Both the position numbers and the translations under genes were made by a program. Below, piece by piece: positions 1-14,600 of a DNA stretch of 64,000 bases. Below the pieces are notes generated by a model that searched no databases, was not told the origin of the DNA, and worked only from the letters and a program-made list of their open reading frames with translations. The stretch comes from Acanthosepion pharaonis. Taxonomy: Eukaryota; Mollusca; Cephalopoda; Sepiida; Sepiidae. Where the stretch lies: NCBI GenBank assembly GCA_903632075.3, contig CAHIKZ030000804.1, forward strand, positions 1,449,501-1,513,500, written 5' to 3'. The stretch's first letter is position 1, and each line of letters opens with the position of its first letter.

Positions 1-514
1 AAAAGAAACTGTCTTCTTATGGCGAAAAAATATGAACTTTAAAGGCTAAGTGTTGTAAAATACACTTCTGCAAATGCAATATATGTAAGAAATTCAATGT
101 AAATACAAGTAATAATATGTAGTGAGTTTAATTTTAACAGATCCCCAAATGGGGCTCATGGCAGGTAATCTTGTTAATACTTGTGTATAATGAAAACGAA
201 AGTGATGACAATATTTAGAATTACGTACAGCAATATGACTTCTCGTGGAATACATGCATACACATACTTCTGATTTTAATGTAGGTGAGGCATTTTGGTA
301 CATACTGAAAAAAGACACGAGCTACAACAACAACTGAACACTGTCCAAGTGATTTGGGATTACTGCAAAGAAGAATGTGTGAATTTCCAATGAAAAAATC
401 TGAGAATTGTTCTACTCAGTATCACATCGAATTGAAATATTTATTCACTTTTGAATTAACACATACTTCCATATTTTGACGTTTTCTAATTACTGTAATC
501 ATAATGTACTTTTG

Positions 515-516
<2 letters not shown>
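1..516. other. AT-rich intergenic sequence, no gene recognised
   Basis: No convincing coding potential, RNA gene or repeat was seen. The only open frame of note is short, low in complexity and has no recognisable motif. Confidence 0.5.

Positions 517-575
<59 letters not shown>
517..575. repeat. (TA)n microsatellite
   Basis: An uninterrupted TA dinucleotide run that directly abuts the left end of the satellite array. The junction may mark the array boundary or an assembly or recombination break. Confidence 0.95.
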
Positions 576-578
<3 letters not shown>

Positions 579-3500
579 ACCGGCCCAGGACCTTAAACAT
601 AATAACATAATGGACTATTCCATACGTAATAAATACTGCGCCTCAAGAAGAAGCAGAGTCAGTCGTTCACCTCTGAACTGACTGCGGTTCAACTCTCTTC
701 CTACGGGCGAGAGGAACCCGAAGGAGGCTACGCCGAAGGGCGGAGTCTCCTTCGGGGAGGTGGGGGCTCGGCCCTGAACCCGTTTATACGGGTTCAAATG
801 GGCTATTTTTTTGGCTGAGCCTAATGGCTCCGAAGGGCGGAATGCCCACGTTAAAAAGGCCTTGTGCCACATGACACCCTCGTTAAAAAGGTGACTGAAT
901 ATCGTCAGTCGTTCACCTCTGAACTGACTGCACGGTTCAACTCTCTTCCTACGGGCGAGAGGAACCCGAAGGAGGCTACGCCGAAGGGCGGAGTCTCCTT
1001 CAGGGGAGGTCGCTCCGGCCCAGAACCCGTTTATACGGGTTCAAATGGGCTATTTTTGGCCGAGCCTAATGGCTCGGGAATGCCCACGTTAAAAAGGCCT
1101 TGTGCCACATGACACCCCTCGTGGGGGTGACTGAATATTGTCAGTCGTTCACCTCTGAACTGACTGCACGGTTCAACTCTCTTCCTACGGGCGAGAGGAA
1201 CCCGAAGGAGGCTACGCCGAAGGGCGGAGTCTCCTTCGGGGAGGTTCGCTCGGCCCAGAACCCGTTTATACGGGTTCAAATGGGCTTTTTTTTGGCCGAG
1301 CCTAATGGCTCGGGAATGCCCACGTTAAAAAAGGCCTTGTGCCACATGACACCCTCGTGGGGGGTGACTGAATATTGTCAGTCGTTCACCTCTGAACTGA
1401 CTGCACGGTTCAACTCTCTTCCTACGGGCGGGAGGAACCCGAAGGAGGCTACGCCGAAGGGCGGAGTCTCCGAGCCTAATGGGGGAAGTTAAAAACCGGC
1501 CCCAGAACCCGTTTATGCGGGTTCAAATGACTACGGTTTTTTTTTTACGGGCCGAGCCTAATGGCTACGCTGAAGGGGGAATGCCCACGTTTAAAAAGGC
1601 CTTGTGCCAGCCATGACACCCTCGTGGGGGGTGACTGAATATTGTCAGTCGTTCACCTCTGAACTGACTGCACGGTTCAACTCTCTTCCTACGGGCGGAG
1701 GAACCCGAAGGAGGCTACGCTGAAGGGCGGAGTCTCCTCGGGGAGGTAAACCGGCCCAGAACCCGTTTTATACGGGTTCAAATGGGCTATTTTGGGCCGA
1801 GCCTAATGGCTCGGGAATGCCCACGTTAAAAAGGCCTTGTGCCACATGACACCCTCGTGGGGGGTGACTGAATATTGTCAGTCGTTCACCTCTGAACTGA
1901 CTGCACGGTTCAACTCTCTTCCTACGGGCGGAGGAACCCGAAGGAGGCTACGCCGAAGGGCGGAGCCTCCTTCGGGAGGTTGCTCGGCCCAGGAACCCGT
2001 TTATACGGGTTCAAATGGGCTATTTTTTTGGCCGAGCCTAATGGCTCGGGAATGCCCACGTTAAAAAGGCCTTGTGCCACATGACACCCTCGTGGGGGGT
2101 GACTGAATATTGTCAGTCGTTCACCTCTGAACTGACTGCACGGTTCAACTCTCTTCCTACGGGCGGAGGAACCCGAAGGAGGCTACGCTGAAGGGCGGAG
2201 TCTCCTTCGTGGGGGGAGGTTAAAATGGCCCAGAACCCGTTTATACGGGTTCAAATGGGCTATTTTTTGGCCGAGCCTAATGGCTCGGGAATGCCCACGT
2301 TAAAAAGGCCTTGTGCCACATGACACCCTCGTGGGGGTGACTGAATATTGTCAGTCGTTCACCTCTGAACTGACTGCACGGTTCAAACTCTTCCTACGGG
2401 CGGGAGGAACCCGAAGGAGGCTACGCTGAAGGGCGGAGTCTCCTTCGGGGAGGTAAACCGGCCCAGAACCCGTTTATACGGGTTCAAATGGGCTATTTTT
2501 TGGCCGAGCCTAATGGCTCGGGAATTCCCACGTTAAAAAGGCCTTGTGCCACATGACACCCTCGTGGGGGTGACTGAATATTGTCAGTCGTTCACCTCTG
2601 AACTGACTGCACGGTTGTACTCTCTTCCTACGGGCGAGAGGAACCCGAAGGAGGCTACGCCGAAGGGCGGAGTCTCCTTCGGGGAGGTTAAATCGGCCCA
2701 GAACCCGTTTATACGGGTTCAAATGGGCTATTTTTGGCCGAGCCTAATGGCTCGGGAATGCCCACGTTTAAAAAGGCCTTGTGCCACATGACACCCTCGT
2801 GGGGGTGACTGAATATTGTCAGTCGTTCACCTCTGAACTGACTGCACGGTTCAACTCTCTTCCTACGGGCGGGAGGAACCCGAAGGAGGCTACGCCGAAG
2901 GGCGGAGTCTCCTTCGGGAGGTTAAACCGGCCCAGAACCCGTTTATACGGGTTCAAATGGGCTATTTTTGGCCGAGCCTAATGGCTCGGGAATGCCCACG
3001 TTAAAAGGCCTTGTGCCACATGACACCCTCGTGGGGGGTGACTGAATATTGTCAGTCGTTCACCTCTGAACTGACTGCACGGTTCAACTCTCTTCCTACG
3101 GGCGGGAGGAACCCGAAGGAGGCTACGCCGAAGGGCGGAGTCTCCTTCGGGAGGTAAAACGGCCCAGAACCCGTTTATACGGGTTCAAATGGGCTATTTT
3201 TTGGCCGAGCCTAATGGCTCGGGAATGCCCACGTTAAAAAAAGGCCTTGTGCCACATGACACCCTCGTGGGGGGTGACTGAATATTGTCAGTCGTTCACC
3301 TCTGAACTGACTGCACGGTTCAACTCTCTTCCTACGGGCGGGAGGAACCCGAAGGAGGCTACGCCGAAGGGCGGAGTCTCCTTCGGGGAGGTTAAACCGG
3401 CCCAGAACCCGTTTATGCGGGTTCAAATGGGCTATTTTTTGGCCGAGCCTAATGGCTCGGGAATGCCCACGTTAAAAAGGCCTTGTGCCACATGACACCC

Positions 3501-5650
3501 TCGTGGGGGGTGACTGAATATTGTCAGTCGTTCACCTCTGAACTGACTGCACGGTTCAACTCTCTTCCTACGGGCGGGAGGAACCCGAAGGAGGCTACGC
3601 CGAAGGGCGGAGTCTCCTTCGGGAGGTTAAACCGGCCCAGAACCCGTTTATACGGGTTCAAATGGGCTATTTTTGGCCGAGCCTAATGGCTCGGGAATGC
3701 CCACGTTAAAAAGGCCTTGTGCCACATGACACCCTCGTGGGGGGTGACTGAATATTGTCAGTCGTTCACCTCTGAACTGACTGCACGGTTCAACTCTCTT
3801 CCTACGGGCGAGGGAGGAACCCGAAGGAGGCTACGCCGAAGGGCGGAGTCTCCTTCGGGGAGGTAAACGGCCCTGAACCCGTTTATACGGGTTCAAATGG
3901 GTATTTTTTGCCGCCGAGCCTAATGGCTCGGGAATGCCCACGTTAAAAGGCCTTGTGCCACATGACACCCTCGTGGGGGGTGACTGAATATTGTCAGTCG
4001 TTCACCTCTGAACTGACTGCACGGTTCAACTCTCTTCCTACGGGCGGGAGGAACCCGAAGGAGGCTACGCTGAAGGGCGGAGCCTCCTTCGGGAGGTAAA
4101 CCGGCCCAGAACCCGTTTATACGGGTTCAAATGGGCTATTTTTTGGCCGAGCCTAATGGCTCGGGAATGCCCACGTTAAAAAGGCCTTGTGCCACATGAC
4201 ACCCTCGTGGGGGGGTGACTGAATATTGTCAGTCGTTCACCTCTGAACTGACTGCACGGTTCAACTCTCTTCCTACGGGCGGAACCCGAGGAACCTGAAG
4301 GAGGCTACGCTGAAGGGCGGAGTCTCCTTGGGGGAGGTTAAACCGGCCCAGAACCCGTTTATACGGGTTCAAATGGGCTAGGCTTTTTTTGGCCGAGCCT
4401 AATGGCTCGGGAATGCCCACGTTAAAAAGGCCTTGTGCCACATGACACCCTCGTGGGGGGTGACTGAATATTGTCAGTCGTTCACCTCTGAACTGACTGC
4501 ACGGTTCAACTCTCTTCCTACGGGGGGAGGAACCCGAAGGAGGCTACGCTGAAGGGCGGAGTCTCCTTCGGGGAGGGTAAATTGGCCCAGAACCCGTTTA
4601 TACGGGTTCAAATGGGCTATTTTGGGCCGAGCCTAATGGCTCGGGAATGCCCACGTTAAAAAAGGCCTTGTGCCACATGACACCCTCGTGGGGGTGACTG
4701 AATATTGTCAGTCGTTCACCTCTGAACTGACTGCACGGTTCAACTCTCTTCCTACGGGCGGGAGGAACCCGAAGGAGGCTACGCCGAAGGGCGGAGTCTC
4801 CTTCGGGAGGTTAACTCCGGCCCTGAACCCGTTTATACGGGTTCAAATGGGCTATTTTTTGGCCGAGCCTAATGGCTCGGGAATGCCCACGTTAAAAAGG
4901 CCTTGTGCCACATGACACCCTCGTGGGGGGGGTGACTGAATATTGTCAGTCGTTCACCTCTGAACTGACTGCACGGTTCAACTCTCTTCCTACGGGCGAG
5001 AGGAACCCGAAGGAGGCTACGCCGAAGGGCGGAGTCTCCTTCGGGGAGGTTAAACCGGCCCAGAACCCGTTTATACGGGTTCAAATGGGCTATTTTTTGG
5101 CCGAGCCTAATGGCTCGGGAATGCCCACGTTAAAAAGGCCTTGTGCCACATGACACCCTCGTGGGGGGTGACTGAATATTGTCAGTCGTTCACCTCTGAA
5201 CTGACTGCACGGTTGTACTCTCTTCCTACGGGCGGGAGGAACCCGAAGGAGGCTACGCTGAAGGGCGGAGCCTCCTTCGGGAGGTAAAACTCGGCCCAGA
5301 ACCCGTTTATACGGGTTCAAATGGGCTCTTTTTTTGGCCGAGCCCTAATGGCTCGGGAATGCCCACGTTAAAAAGGCCTTGTGCCACATGACACCCTCGT
5401 GGGGGTGACTGAATATTGTCAGTCGTTCACCTCTGAACTGACTGCACGGTTCAACTCTCTTCCTACGGGCGAGAGGAACCCGAAGGAGGCTACGCTGAAG
5501 GGCGGAGTCTCCTTCGGGAGGTTCGCTCGGCCCAGAACCCGTTTATACGGGTTCAAATGGGCTATTTTTGGCCGAGCCTAATGGCTCGGGAATGCCCACG
5601 TTAAAAAGGCCTTGTGCCATGACACCCTCGTGGGGGTGACTGAATATTGT
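576..5650 (+). repeat. Satellite zone 1: homogeneous left block
   Basis: Most units here carry the same subtype (CTCTGAACTGACTGCACGG followed by TTCAAC) and GGCCCAGAACCC. A partial unit lies at about 577-600 next to the TA tract, after which full units start by about 658 without a gradient of decay, so the left boundary is sharp. The third to fifth units (about 1,440-1,800) contain small insertions and deletions that swap pieces of the monomer. Confidence 0.75.
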
Positions 5651-8600
5651 CAGTCGTTCACCTCTGAACTGACTGTTCGGTTAAACTCTCTTCCTACGGG
5701 CGGAGGAACCCGAAGGAGGCTACGCCGAAGGGCGGAGTCTCCTTCGGGGAGGTGAAAAACCGGCCCAGAACCCGTTTATACGGGTTCAAATGGGCTTTTT
5801 TTTGGCCGAGCCTAATGGCTCGGGAATGCCCACGTTAAAAAGGCCTTGTGCACATGACACCCTCGTGGCGGGGGTGACTGAATATTGTCAGTCGTTCACT
5901 TTCTGAGCGACTGTTCGGTTCAACTCTCTTCCTACGGGCGGGAGGAACCCGAAGGAGGCTACGCCGAAGGGCGGAGTCTCCTTCGGGGAGGTTGGCTCGG
6001 CCCAGAACCCGTTTATACGGGTTCAAATGGGCTATTTTTTGGCCGAGCCTAATGGCTCGGGAATGCCCACGTTAAAAAGGCCTTGTGAGACATGACACCC
6101 TCGTGGGGGGTGACTGAATATTGTCAGTCGTTCACTTTCTGAGCGACTGTTCGGTTCAACTCTCTTCCTACGGGCGGGAGGAACCCGAAGGAGGCTACGC
6201 CGAAGGGCGGAGTCTCCTTCGGGGAGGTAAAACTGGCCCAGAACCCGTTTATACGGGTTCAAATGGGCTATTTTTTGGCCGAGCCTAATGGCTCGGGAAT
6301 GCCCACGTTAAAAAGGCCTTGTGCCACATGACACCCTCGTGGGGGGGTGACTGAATATTGTCAGTCGTTCACCTCTGAACTGACTGCACGGTTAAACTCT
6401 CTTCCTACGGGCGGGGAGGAACCCGAAGGAGGCTACGCCGAAGGGCGGAGTCTCCTTCGGGGAGGTTAGGCCTTGGCCCAGAACCCGTTTATACGGGTTC
6501 AAATGGGTTATTTCCTACGGGCGAGAGGCCGAGCCTAATGGCTCGGGAATGCCCACGTTAAAAAGGCCTTTGTGCCACATGACACCCCTCGTGGGGGTGA
6601 CTGAATATTGTCAGTCGTTCACCTCTGAACTGACTGTTCGGTTCAACTCTCTTCCTACGGGCGAGAGGAACCTGAAGGAGGCTACGCCGAAGGGCGGAGT
6701 CTCCTTCGGGGAGGTTAAACCGGCCCAGAACCCGTTTATACGGGTTCAAATGGGCTATTTTTGGCCGAGCCTAATGGCTCGGGAATGCCCACGTTAAAAA
6801 GGCCTTGTGCCACATGACACCCTCGTGGGGGGGGTGACTGAATATTGTCAGTCGTTCACTTTTGAGCGACTGTTCGGTTAAACTCTCTTCCTACGGGCGG
6901 GAGGAACCCGAAGGAGGCTACGCCGAAGGGCGGAGTCTCCTTCGGGAGGTAAAACCGGCCCAGAACCCGTTTATACGGGTTCAAATGGGCTATTTTTTGG
7001 CCGAGCCTAATGGCTCGGGAATGCCCACGTTAAAAAGGCCTTGTGCCACATGACACCCTCGTGGGGGGGTGACTGAATATTGTCAGTCGTTCACCTCTGA
7101 ACTGACTGTTCGGTTAAACTCTCTTCCTACGGGCGGGAGGAACCCGAAGGAGGCTACGCCGAAGGGCGGAGTCTCCTTCGGGGAGGTAAATGCCCGGCCC
7201 AGAACCCGTTTATACGGGTTCAAATGGGCTATTTTTTGGCCGAGCCTAATGGCTCGGGAATGCCCACGTTAAAAAGGCCTTGTGCCACATGACACCCTCG
7301 TGGGGGGGGTGACTGAATATTGTCAGTCGTTCACCTCTGAACTGACTGTTCGGTTCAACTCTCTTCCTACGGGCGAGAGGAACCCGAAGGAGGCTACGCC
7401 GAAGGGCGGAGTCTCCTTCGGGGAGGTTAAACCGGCCCAGAACCCGTTTATACGGGTTCAAATGGGCTATTTTTTGGCCGAGCCTAATGGCTCGGGAATG
7501 CCCACGTTAAAAAGGCCTTGTGCCACATGACACCCTCGTGGGGGTGACTGAATATTGTCAGTCGTTCACTTTCTGAGCGACTGTTCGGTTAAACTCTCTT
7601 CCTACGGGCAGGAGGAACCCGAAGGAGGCTACGCCGAAGGGCGGAGTCTCCTTCGGGGGAGGGTAAACCGGCCCTGAACCCGTTTATACGGGTTCAAATG
7701 GGCTATTTTTGGCCGAGCCTAATGGCTCGGGAATGCCCACGTTAAAAAAGGCCTTGTGCCATGACACCCTCGTGGGGGGGTGACTGAATATTGTCAGACG
7801 TTCACCTTTGAACCGACTGTTCGGTTAAACTCTCTTCCTACGGGCGGGAGGAACCCGAAGGAGGCTACGCCGAAGGGCGGAGTCTCCTTCGGGAGGTAAA
7901 ACCGGCCCTGAACCCGTTTATACGGGTTCAAATGGGCTATTTTTTTTGGCCGAGCCTAATGGCTCGGGAATGCCCACGTTAAAAGGCCTTGTGCCACATG
8001 ACACCCTCGTGGGGGGTGACTGAATATCGTCAGTCGTTCACCTTCTGAAGCGACTGAACGGTTCAACTCTCTTCCTACGGGCGGGAGGAACCTGAAGGAG
8101 GCTACGCCGAAGGGCGGAGTCTCCTTCGGGAGGTGAAATCGGCCCAGAACCCGTTTATACGGGTTCAAATGGGCTATTTTTTTTGGCCGAGCCAGGCCCT
8201 AATGGCTCGGGAATGCCCACGTTAAAAAGGCCTTTGTGCCACATGACACCCTCGTACGGGGGGGGTGACTGGCTACGCCGTCAGTCGTTCACCTTTGAAC
8301 CGACTGCACGGTTCAACTCTCTTCCTACGGGGCGAGAGGAACCTGTTGAAGGAGGCTACGCCGAAGGGCGGAGTCTCCTTCGGGGGAGGTAAAACCGGCC
8401 CTGAACCCGTTTATACGGGTTCAAATGGGCTATTTTTGGCGGAGCCTAATGGCTCGGGAATGCCCACGTTAAAAAGGCCTTGTGCCACATGACACCCTCG
8501 TGGGGGGTGACTGAATATTGTCAGTCGTTCACTTTTGAACCGACTGCACGGTTAAACTCTCTTCCTACGGGCGGGAGGAACCCGAAGGAGGCTACGCCGA

Positions 8601-11600
8601 AGGGCGGAGTCTCCTTCGGGGAGGTAAAACCGGCCCTGAACCCGTTTATACGGGTTCAAATGGGCTATTTTTTGGCCGAGCCTAATGGCTCGGGAATGCC
8701 CACGTTAAAAAGGCCTTGTGCCACATGACACCCTCGTGGGGGGTGACTGAATATTGTCAGTCGTTCACTTTTGAACGACTGTTCGGTTAAACTCTCTTCC
8801 TACGGGCGAGAGGAACCCGAAGGAGGCTACGCCGAAGGGCGGAGTCTCCGGGGGGAGGTTAAACCGGCCCAGAACCCGTTTATACGGGTTCAAATGGGCT
8901 ATTTTTTTGGCCGAGCCTAATGGCTCGGGAATGCCCACGTTAAAAAGGCCTTTGTGCCACATGACACCCTCGTGGGGGTGACTGAATATTGTCAGTCGTT
9001 CACTTTCTGAGCGACTGTTCGGTTAAACTCTCTTCCTACGGGCGGGAGGAACCCGAAGGAGGCTACGCCGAAGGGCGGAGTCTCCTTCAGGGGAGGTAAA
9101 ACCGGCCCAGAACCCGTTTATACGGGTTCAAATGGGTTATTTTTTTGGCCGAGCCTAATGGCCGGGAATGCCCACGTTAAAAAGGCCTTGTGCCACATGA
9201 CACCCCTCGTGGGGGTGACTGAATATTGTCAGTCGTTCACTTTCTGAGCGACTGTTCGGTTCAACTCTCTTCCTACGGGCGGGAGGAACCCGAAGGAGGC
9301 TACGCCGAAGGGCGGAGTCTCCTTCGGGGAGGTTAAACCGGCCCAGAACCCGTTTATACGGGTTCAAATGGGCTATTTTTTGGCCGAGCCTAATGGCTCG
9401 GGAATGCCCACGTTAAAAAGGCCTTGTGCCACATGACACCCTCGTGGGGGTGACTGAATATTGTCAGTCGTTCACTTTCTGAGCGACTGTTCGGTTAAAC
9501 TCTCTTCCTACGGGCGGGAGGAACCCGAAGGAGGCTACGCCGAAGGGCGGAGTCTCCTTCGGGGAGGTTAAACCGGCCCAGAACCCGTTTATACGGGGTT
9601 CAAATGGGCTATTTTTGGCCGGGCCTAATGGCTCGGGAATGCCCACGTTAAAAAGGCCTTTTGCCACATGACACCCTCGTGGGGGTGACTGAATATTGTC
9701 AGTCGTTCACCTTCTGAACTGACTGTTCGGTTCAACTCTCTTCCTACGGGCGGAGGAACCCGAAGGAGGCTACGCCGAAGGGCGGAGTCTCCTTCGGGGA
9801 GGTAAACTCGGCCCAGAACCCGTTTATACGGGTTCAAATGGGCTATTTTTTGGCCGGGCCTAATGGCTCGGGAATGCCCACGTTAAAAAGCCTTGTGCCA
9901 CATGACACCCTCGTGGGGGGTGACTGAATATTGTCAGTCGTTCACCTCTGAACTGACTGCACGGTTGTACTCTCTTCCTACGGGCGAGAGGAACCTGAAG
10001 GAGGCTACGCCGAAGGGCGGAGTCTCCTTGGGGAGGTAAAACCGGCCCAGAACCCGTTTATACGGGTTCAAATGGGCTATTTTTTGGCCGAGCCTAATGG
10101 CTCGGGAATGCCCACGTTAAAAAAGGCCTTGTGCCACATGACACCCTCGTGGGGGGTGACTGAATATCGTCAGTCGTCACCTTTGAACCGACTGCACGGT
10201 TAAACTCTCTTCCTACGGGCGAGAGGAACCCGAAGGAGGCTACGCCGAAGGGCGGAGTCTCCTTCGGGGAGGTAAACCGGCCCTGAACCCGTTTATACGG
10301 GTTCAAATGGGCTATTTTTTGGCCGAGCCTAATGGCTCGGGAATGCCCACGTTAAAAAGGCCTTGTGCCACATGGCACCCTCGTGGGGGGTGACTGAATA
10401 TTGTCAGTCGTTCACTTTTTGAACCGACTGCACGGTTAAACTCTCTTCCTACGGGCGAGAGGAACCCGAAGGAGGCTACGCCGAAGGGCGGAGTCTCCCT
10501 TCGGGGAGGTAAAACCGGCCCTGAACCCGTTTATACGGGTTCAAATGGGCTATTTTTGGCCGTGCCTAATGGCTCGGAAATGCCCACGTTAAAAAGGCCT
10601 TGTGCCACATGACACCCTCGGGGGGTGACTGAATATTGTCAGTCGTTCACCTTTCTGAACTGACTGTTCGGTTAAACTCTCTTCCTACGGGCGAGAGGAA
10701 CCCGAAGGAGGCTACGCCGAAGGGCGGAGTCTCCTTCGGGAGGTTAAACCGGCCCAGAACCCGTTTATACGGGTTCAAATGGGCTATTTTTGGCCGAGCC
10801 TAATGGCTCGGGAATGCCCACGTTAAAAAGGCCTTGTGCCACATGACACCCTCGTGGGGGGGTGACTGAATATTGTCAGTCGTTCACTTTCTGAGCGACT
10901 GTTCGGTTCAACTCTTCCTACGGGCGAGAGGAACCCGAAGGAGGCTACGCCGAAGGGCGGAGTCTCCTTCGGGAGGTTAAACCGGCCCAGAACCCGTTTA
11001 TACGGGTTCAAATGGGCTATTTTTGGCCGAGCCTAATGGCTCGGGAATGCCCACGTTAAAAAGGCCTTGTGCCACATGACACCCCGTGGGGGTGACTGAA
11101 TATTGTCAGTCGTTCACTTTCTGAACTGACTGTTCGGTTCAACTCTCTTCCTACGGGCGAGAGGAACCCGAAGGAGGCTACGCCGAAGGGTGGAGTCTCC
11201 TTCGGGGGAGGTTAAACCGGCCCAGAACCCGTTTATACGGGTTCAAATGGGCTATTTTTGGCCGAGCCTAATGGCTCGGGAATGCCCACGTTAAAAAGGC
11301 CTTGTGCCACATGACACCCTCGTGGGGGGTGACTGAATATTGTCAGTCGTTCACCTTTTGAACCGACTGTTCGGTTAAACTCTCTTCCTACGGGCGGGGA
11401 GGAACCCGAAGGAGGCTACGCCGAAGGGCGGTGTCTCCTTCGGGAGGTAAAACCGGCCTGAACCCGTTTATACGGGTTCAAATGGGCTATTTTTTTTTGG
11501 CCGAGCCTAATGGCTCGGGAATGCCCACGTTAAAAAGGCCTTGTGCCACATGACACCCCTCGTGGGGGGTGACTGAATATTGTCAGTCGTTCACTTTCTG

Positions 11601-14600
11601 AACTGACTGTTCGGTTCAACTCTCTTCCTACGGGCGGGAGGAACCCGAAGGAGGCTACGCCGAAGGGCGGAGTCTCCTTCGGGGGGTAAACCGGCCCAGA
11701 ACCCGTTTATACGGGTTCAAATGGGCTATTTTTGGCCGAGCCTAATGGCTCGGGAATGCCCACGTTAAAAAGGCCTTGTGCACATGACACCCTCGTGGGG
11801 GGGTGACTGAATATCGTCAGTCGTTCACCTCTGAACTGACTGTTCGGTTCACTCTCTTCCTACGGGCGAGAGGAACCCGAAGGAGGCTACGCCGAAGGGT
11901 GGAGTCTCCTTCGGGAGGTTAAACCGGCCCAGAACCCGTTTTATACGGGTTCAAATGGGCTATTTTTGGCCGAGCCTAATGGCTCGGGAATGCCCACGTT
12001 AAAAGGCCTTGTGCCACATGACACCCTCGTGGGGGTGACTGAATATCGTCAGTCGTTCACCTCTGAACTGACTGTTCGGTTCAACTCTCTTCCTGCGGGC
12101 GAGAGGAACCCGAAGGAGGCTACGCCGAAGGGCGGAGTCTCCTTCGGGGAGGTAAACCGGCCCTGAACCCGTTTATACGGGTTCAAATGAATTCCCACGT
12201 TAAAAGGCCTTTTTTGGCCGAGCCTAATGGCTCGAGAGGGAAATGCCCACGTTAAAAAGGCCGTTTTGTGCCACATGACACCCTCGTGTGGGGGTGACTG
12301 AATATCGTCAGTCGTTCACCTCTGAACTGACTGCACGGTTGTAACTCTTCCTACGGGCGGGTGGAACCCGAAGGAGGCTACGCCGAAGGGCGGAGTCTCC
12401 TTCAGGGGGGAGGTTAAACGGCCCTGAACCCGTTTATACGGGTTCAAATGGGCTATTTTTTGGCCGAGCCTAATGGCTCGGGAATGCCCACGTTAAAAAA
12501 GGCCTTGTGCCACATGACACCCTCGTGGGGGGTGACTGAATATCGTCAGTCGTTCACTTTTGAACCGACTGCACGGTTAAACTCTCTTCCTACGGGCGAG
12601 AGGAACCCGAAGGAGGCTCCGCCGAATGGCGGAGTCTCCTTGGGGGAGGTAAATCGGCCCTGAACCCGTTTATACAGGTTCAAATGGGCTATTTTTTGGC
12701 GGAGCCTAATGGCTCGGGAATGCCCACGTTAAAAAGGCCTTGTGCCACATGACACCCTCGTGGGGGTGGGTGACTGAATATTGTCAGTCGTTCACTTTTG
12801 AACCGACTGCACGGTTAAACTCTCTTCCTACGGGCGAGAGGAACCCGAAGGAGGCTACGCCGAAGGGCGGAGTCTCCTTCGGGGAGGTAAAACCGGCCCT
12901 GAACCCGTTTATACGGGTTCAAATGGGCTATTTTTTGGCCGAGCCTAATGGCTCGGAAATGCCCACGTTAAAAAGGCCTTGTGCCACATGACACCCTCGT
13001 GGGGGGGTGACTGAATATTGTCAGTCGTTCACTTCTGAACTGACTTTTCGGTTCAACTCTCTTCCTACGGGCGAGAGGAACCCGAAGGAGGCTACGCCGA
13101 AGGGCGGAGTCTCCTTCGGGGAGGTTAAACCGGCCCAGAACCTGTTTATACGGGTTCAATTGGGCTATTTTTTGGCCGAGCCTAATGGCTCGGGAATGCC
13201 CACGTTAAAAAGGCCTTGTGCCACATGACACCCTCGTGGATGGGGTGACTGAATATTGTCAGTCGTTCACCTCTGAACTGACTGTTCGGTTCAACTCTCT
13301 TCCAACGGGCGAGAGGAACCCGAAGGAGGCTACGCCGAAGGGTGGAGTCTCCTTCGGGAGGTTAAACCGGCCCTGAACCCGTTTATACGGGTTCAAATGG
13401 GTTATTTTTTGGCCGAGCCTAATGGCTCGGGAATGCCCACGTTAAAAAGGCCTTGTGCCCATGACACACTCGTGGGGGTGACTGAATATTGTCAGTCGTT
13501 CACTTTTGAACCGACTGCACGGTTAAACTCTCTTCCCTACGGGCGGGAGGAACCCGAAGGAGGCTACGCCGAAGGGCGGTGTCTCCTTCGGGGAGGTAAA
13601 CCGGCCCTGAACCCGTTCATACGGGTTCAAATGGGCTATTTTTTTGGCCGAGCCTAATGGCTCGGGAATTCCCACGTTAAAAAGGCCTTGTGCCACATGA
13701 CACCCTCGTGGGGGGTGACTGAATATTGTCAGTCTTTCACCTCTGAACTGACTGTTCGGTTCAACTCTCTTCCTACGGGCGGGAGGAACCCGAAGGAGGC
13801 TACGCCGAAGGGCGGAGTCTCCTTCGGGGAGGTTAAACCGGCCCAGAACCCGTTTATACGGGTTCAAATGGGCTATTTTTTGGCCGAGCCTAATGGCTCG
13901 GGAATTCCCACGTTAAAAAGGCCTTGTGCCACATGACACCCTCGTGGGGGGGTGACTGAATATCGTCAGTCGTTCACCTCTGAACTGACTGCACGGTTGT
14001 ACTCTCTTCCTACGGGCGGGAGGAACCCGAAGGAGGCTACGCCGAAGGGCGGAGTCTCCTTCGGGGAGGTAAAACGGGCCCTGAACCCGTTTATTCGGGT
14101 TCAAATGGGCTATTTTTTGGCCGAGCCTAATGGCTCGGGAATGCCCACGTTAAAAAGGCCTTGTGCCACATGACACCCTCGTGGGGGGGTGACTGAATAT
14201 CGTCAGTCGTTCACTTTTGAACCGACTGCACGGTTAAACTCTCTTCCTACGGGCGAGAGGAACCCGAAGGAGGCTACGCCGAAGGGCGGAGTCTCCTTCG
14301 GGGAGGTAAAACCGGCCCTGAACCCGTTTATACAGGTTCAAATGGGCTTTTTTTTGGCGGAGCCTAATGGCTCGGGAATGCCCACGTTAAAAAGGCCTTG
14401 TGCCACATGGCACCCTCGTGGGGGGTGACTGAATATTGTCAATCGTTCACTTTTGAACCGACTGCACGGTTAAACTCTCTTCCTACGGGCGGGAGGAACC
14501 CGAAGGAGGCTACGCCGAAGGGCGGTGTCTCCTTCGGGGAGGTAAAATCGGCCCTGAACCCGTTTATACGGGTTCAAATGGGCTATTTTTACGGCCGAGC

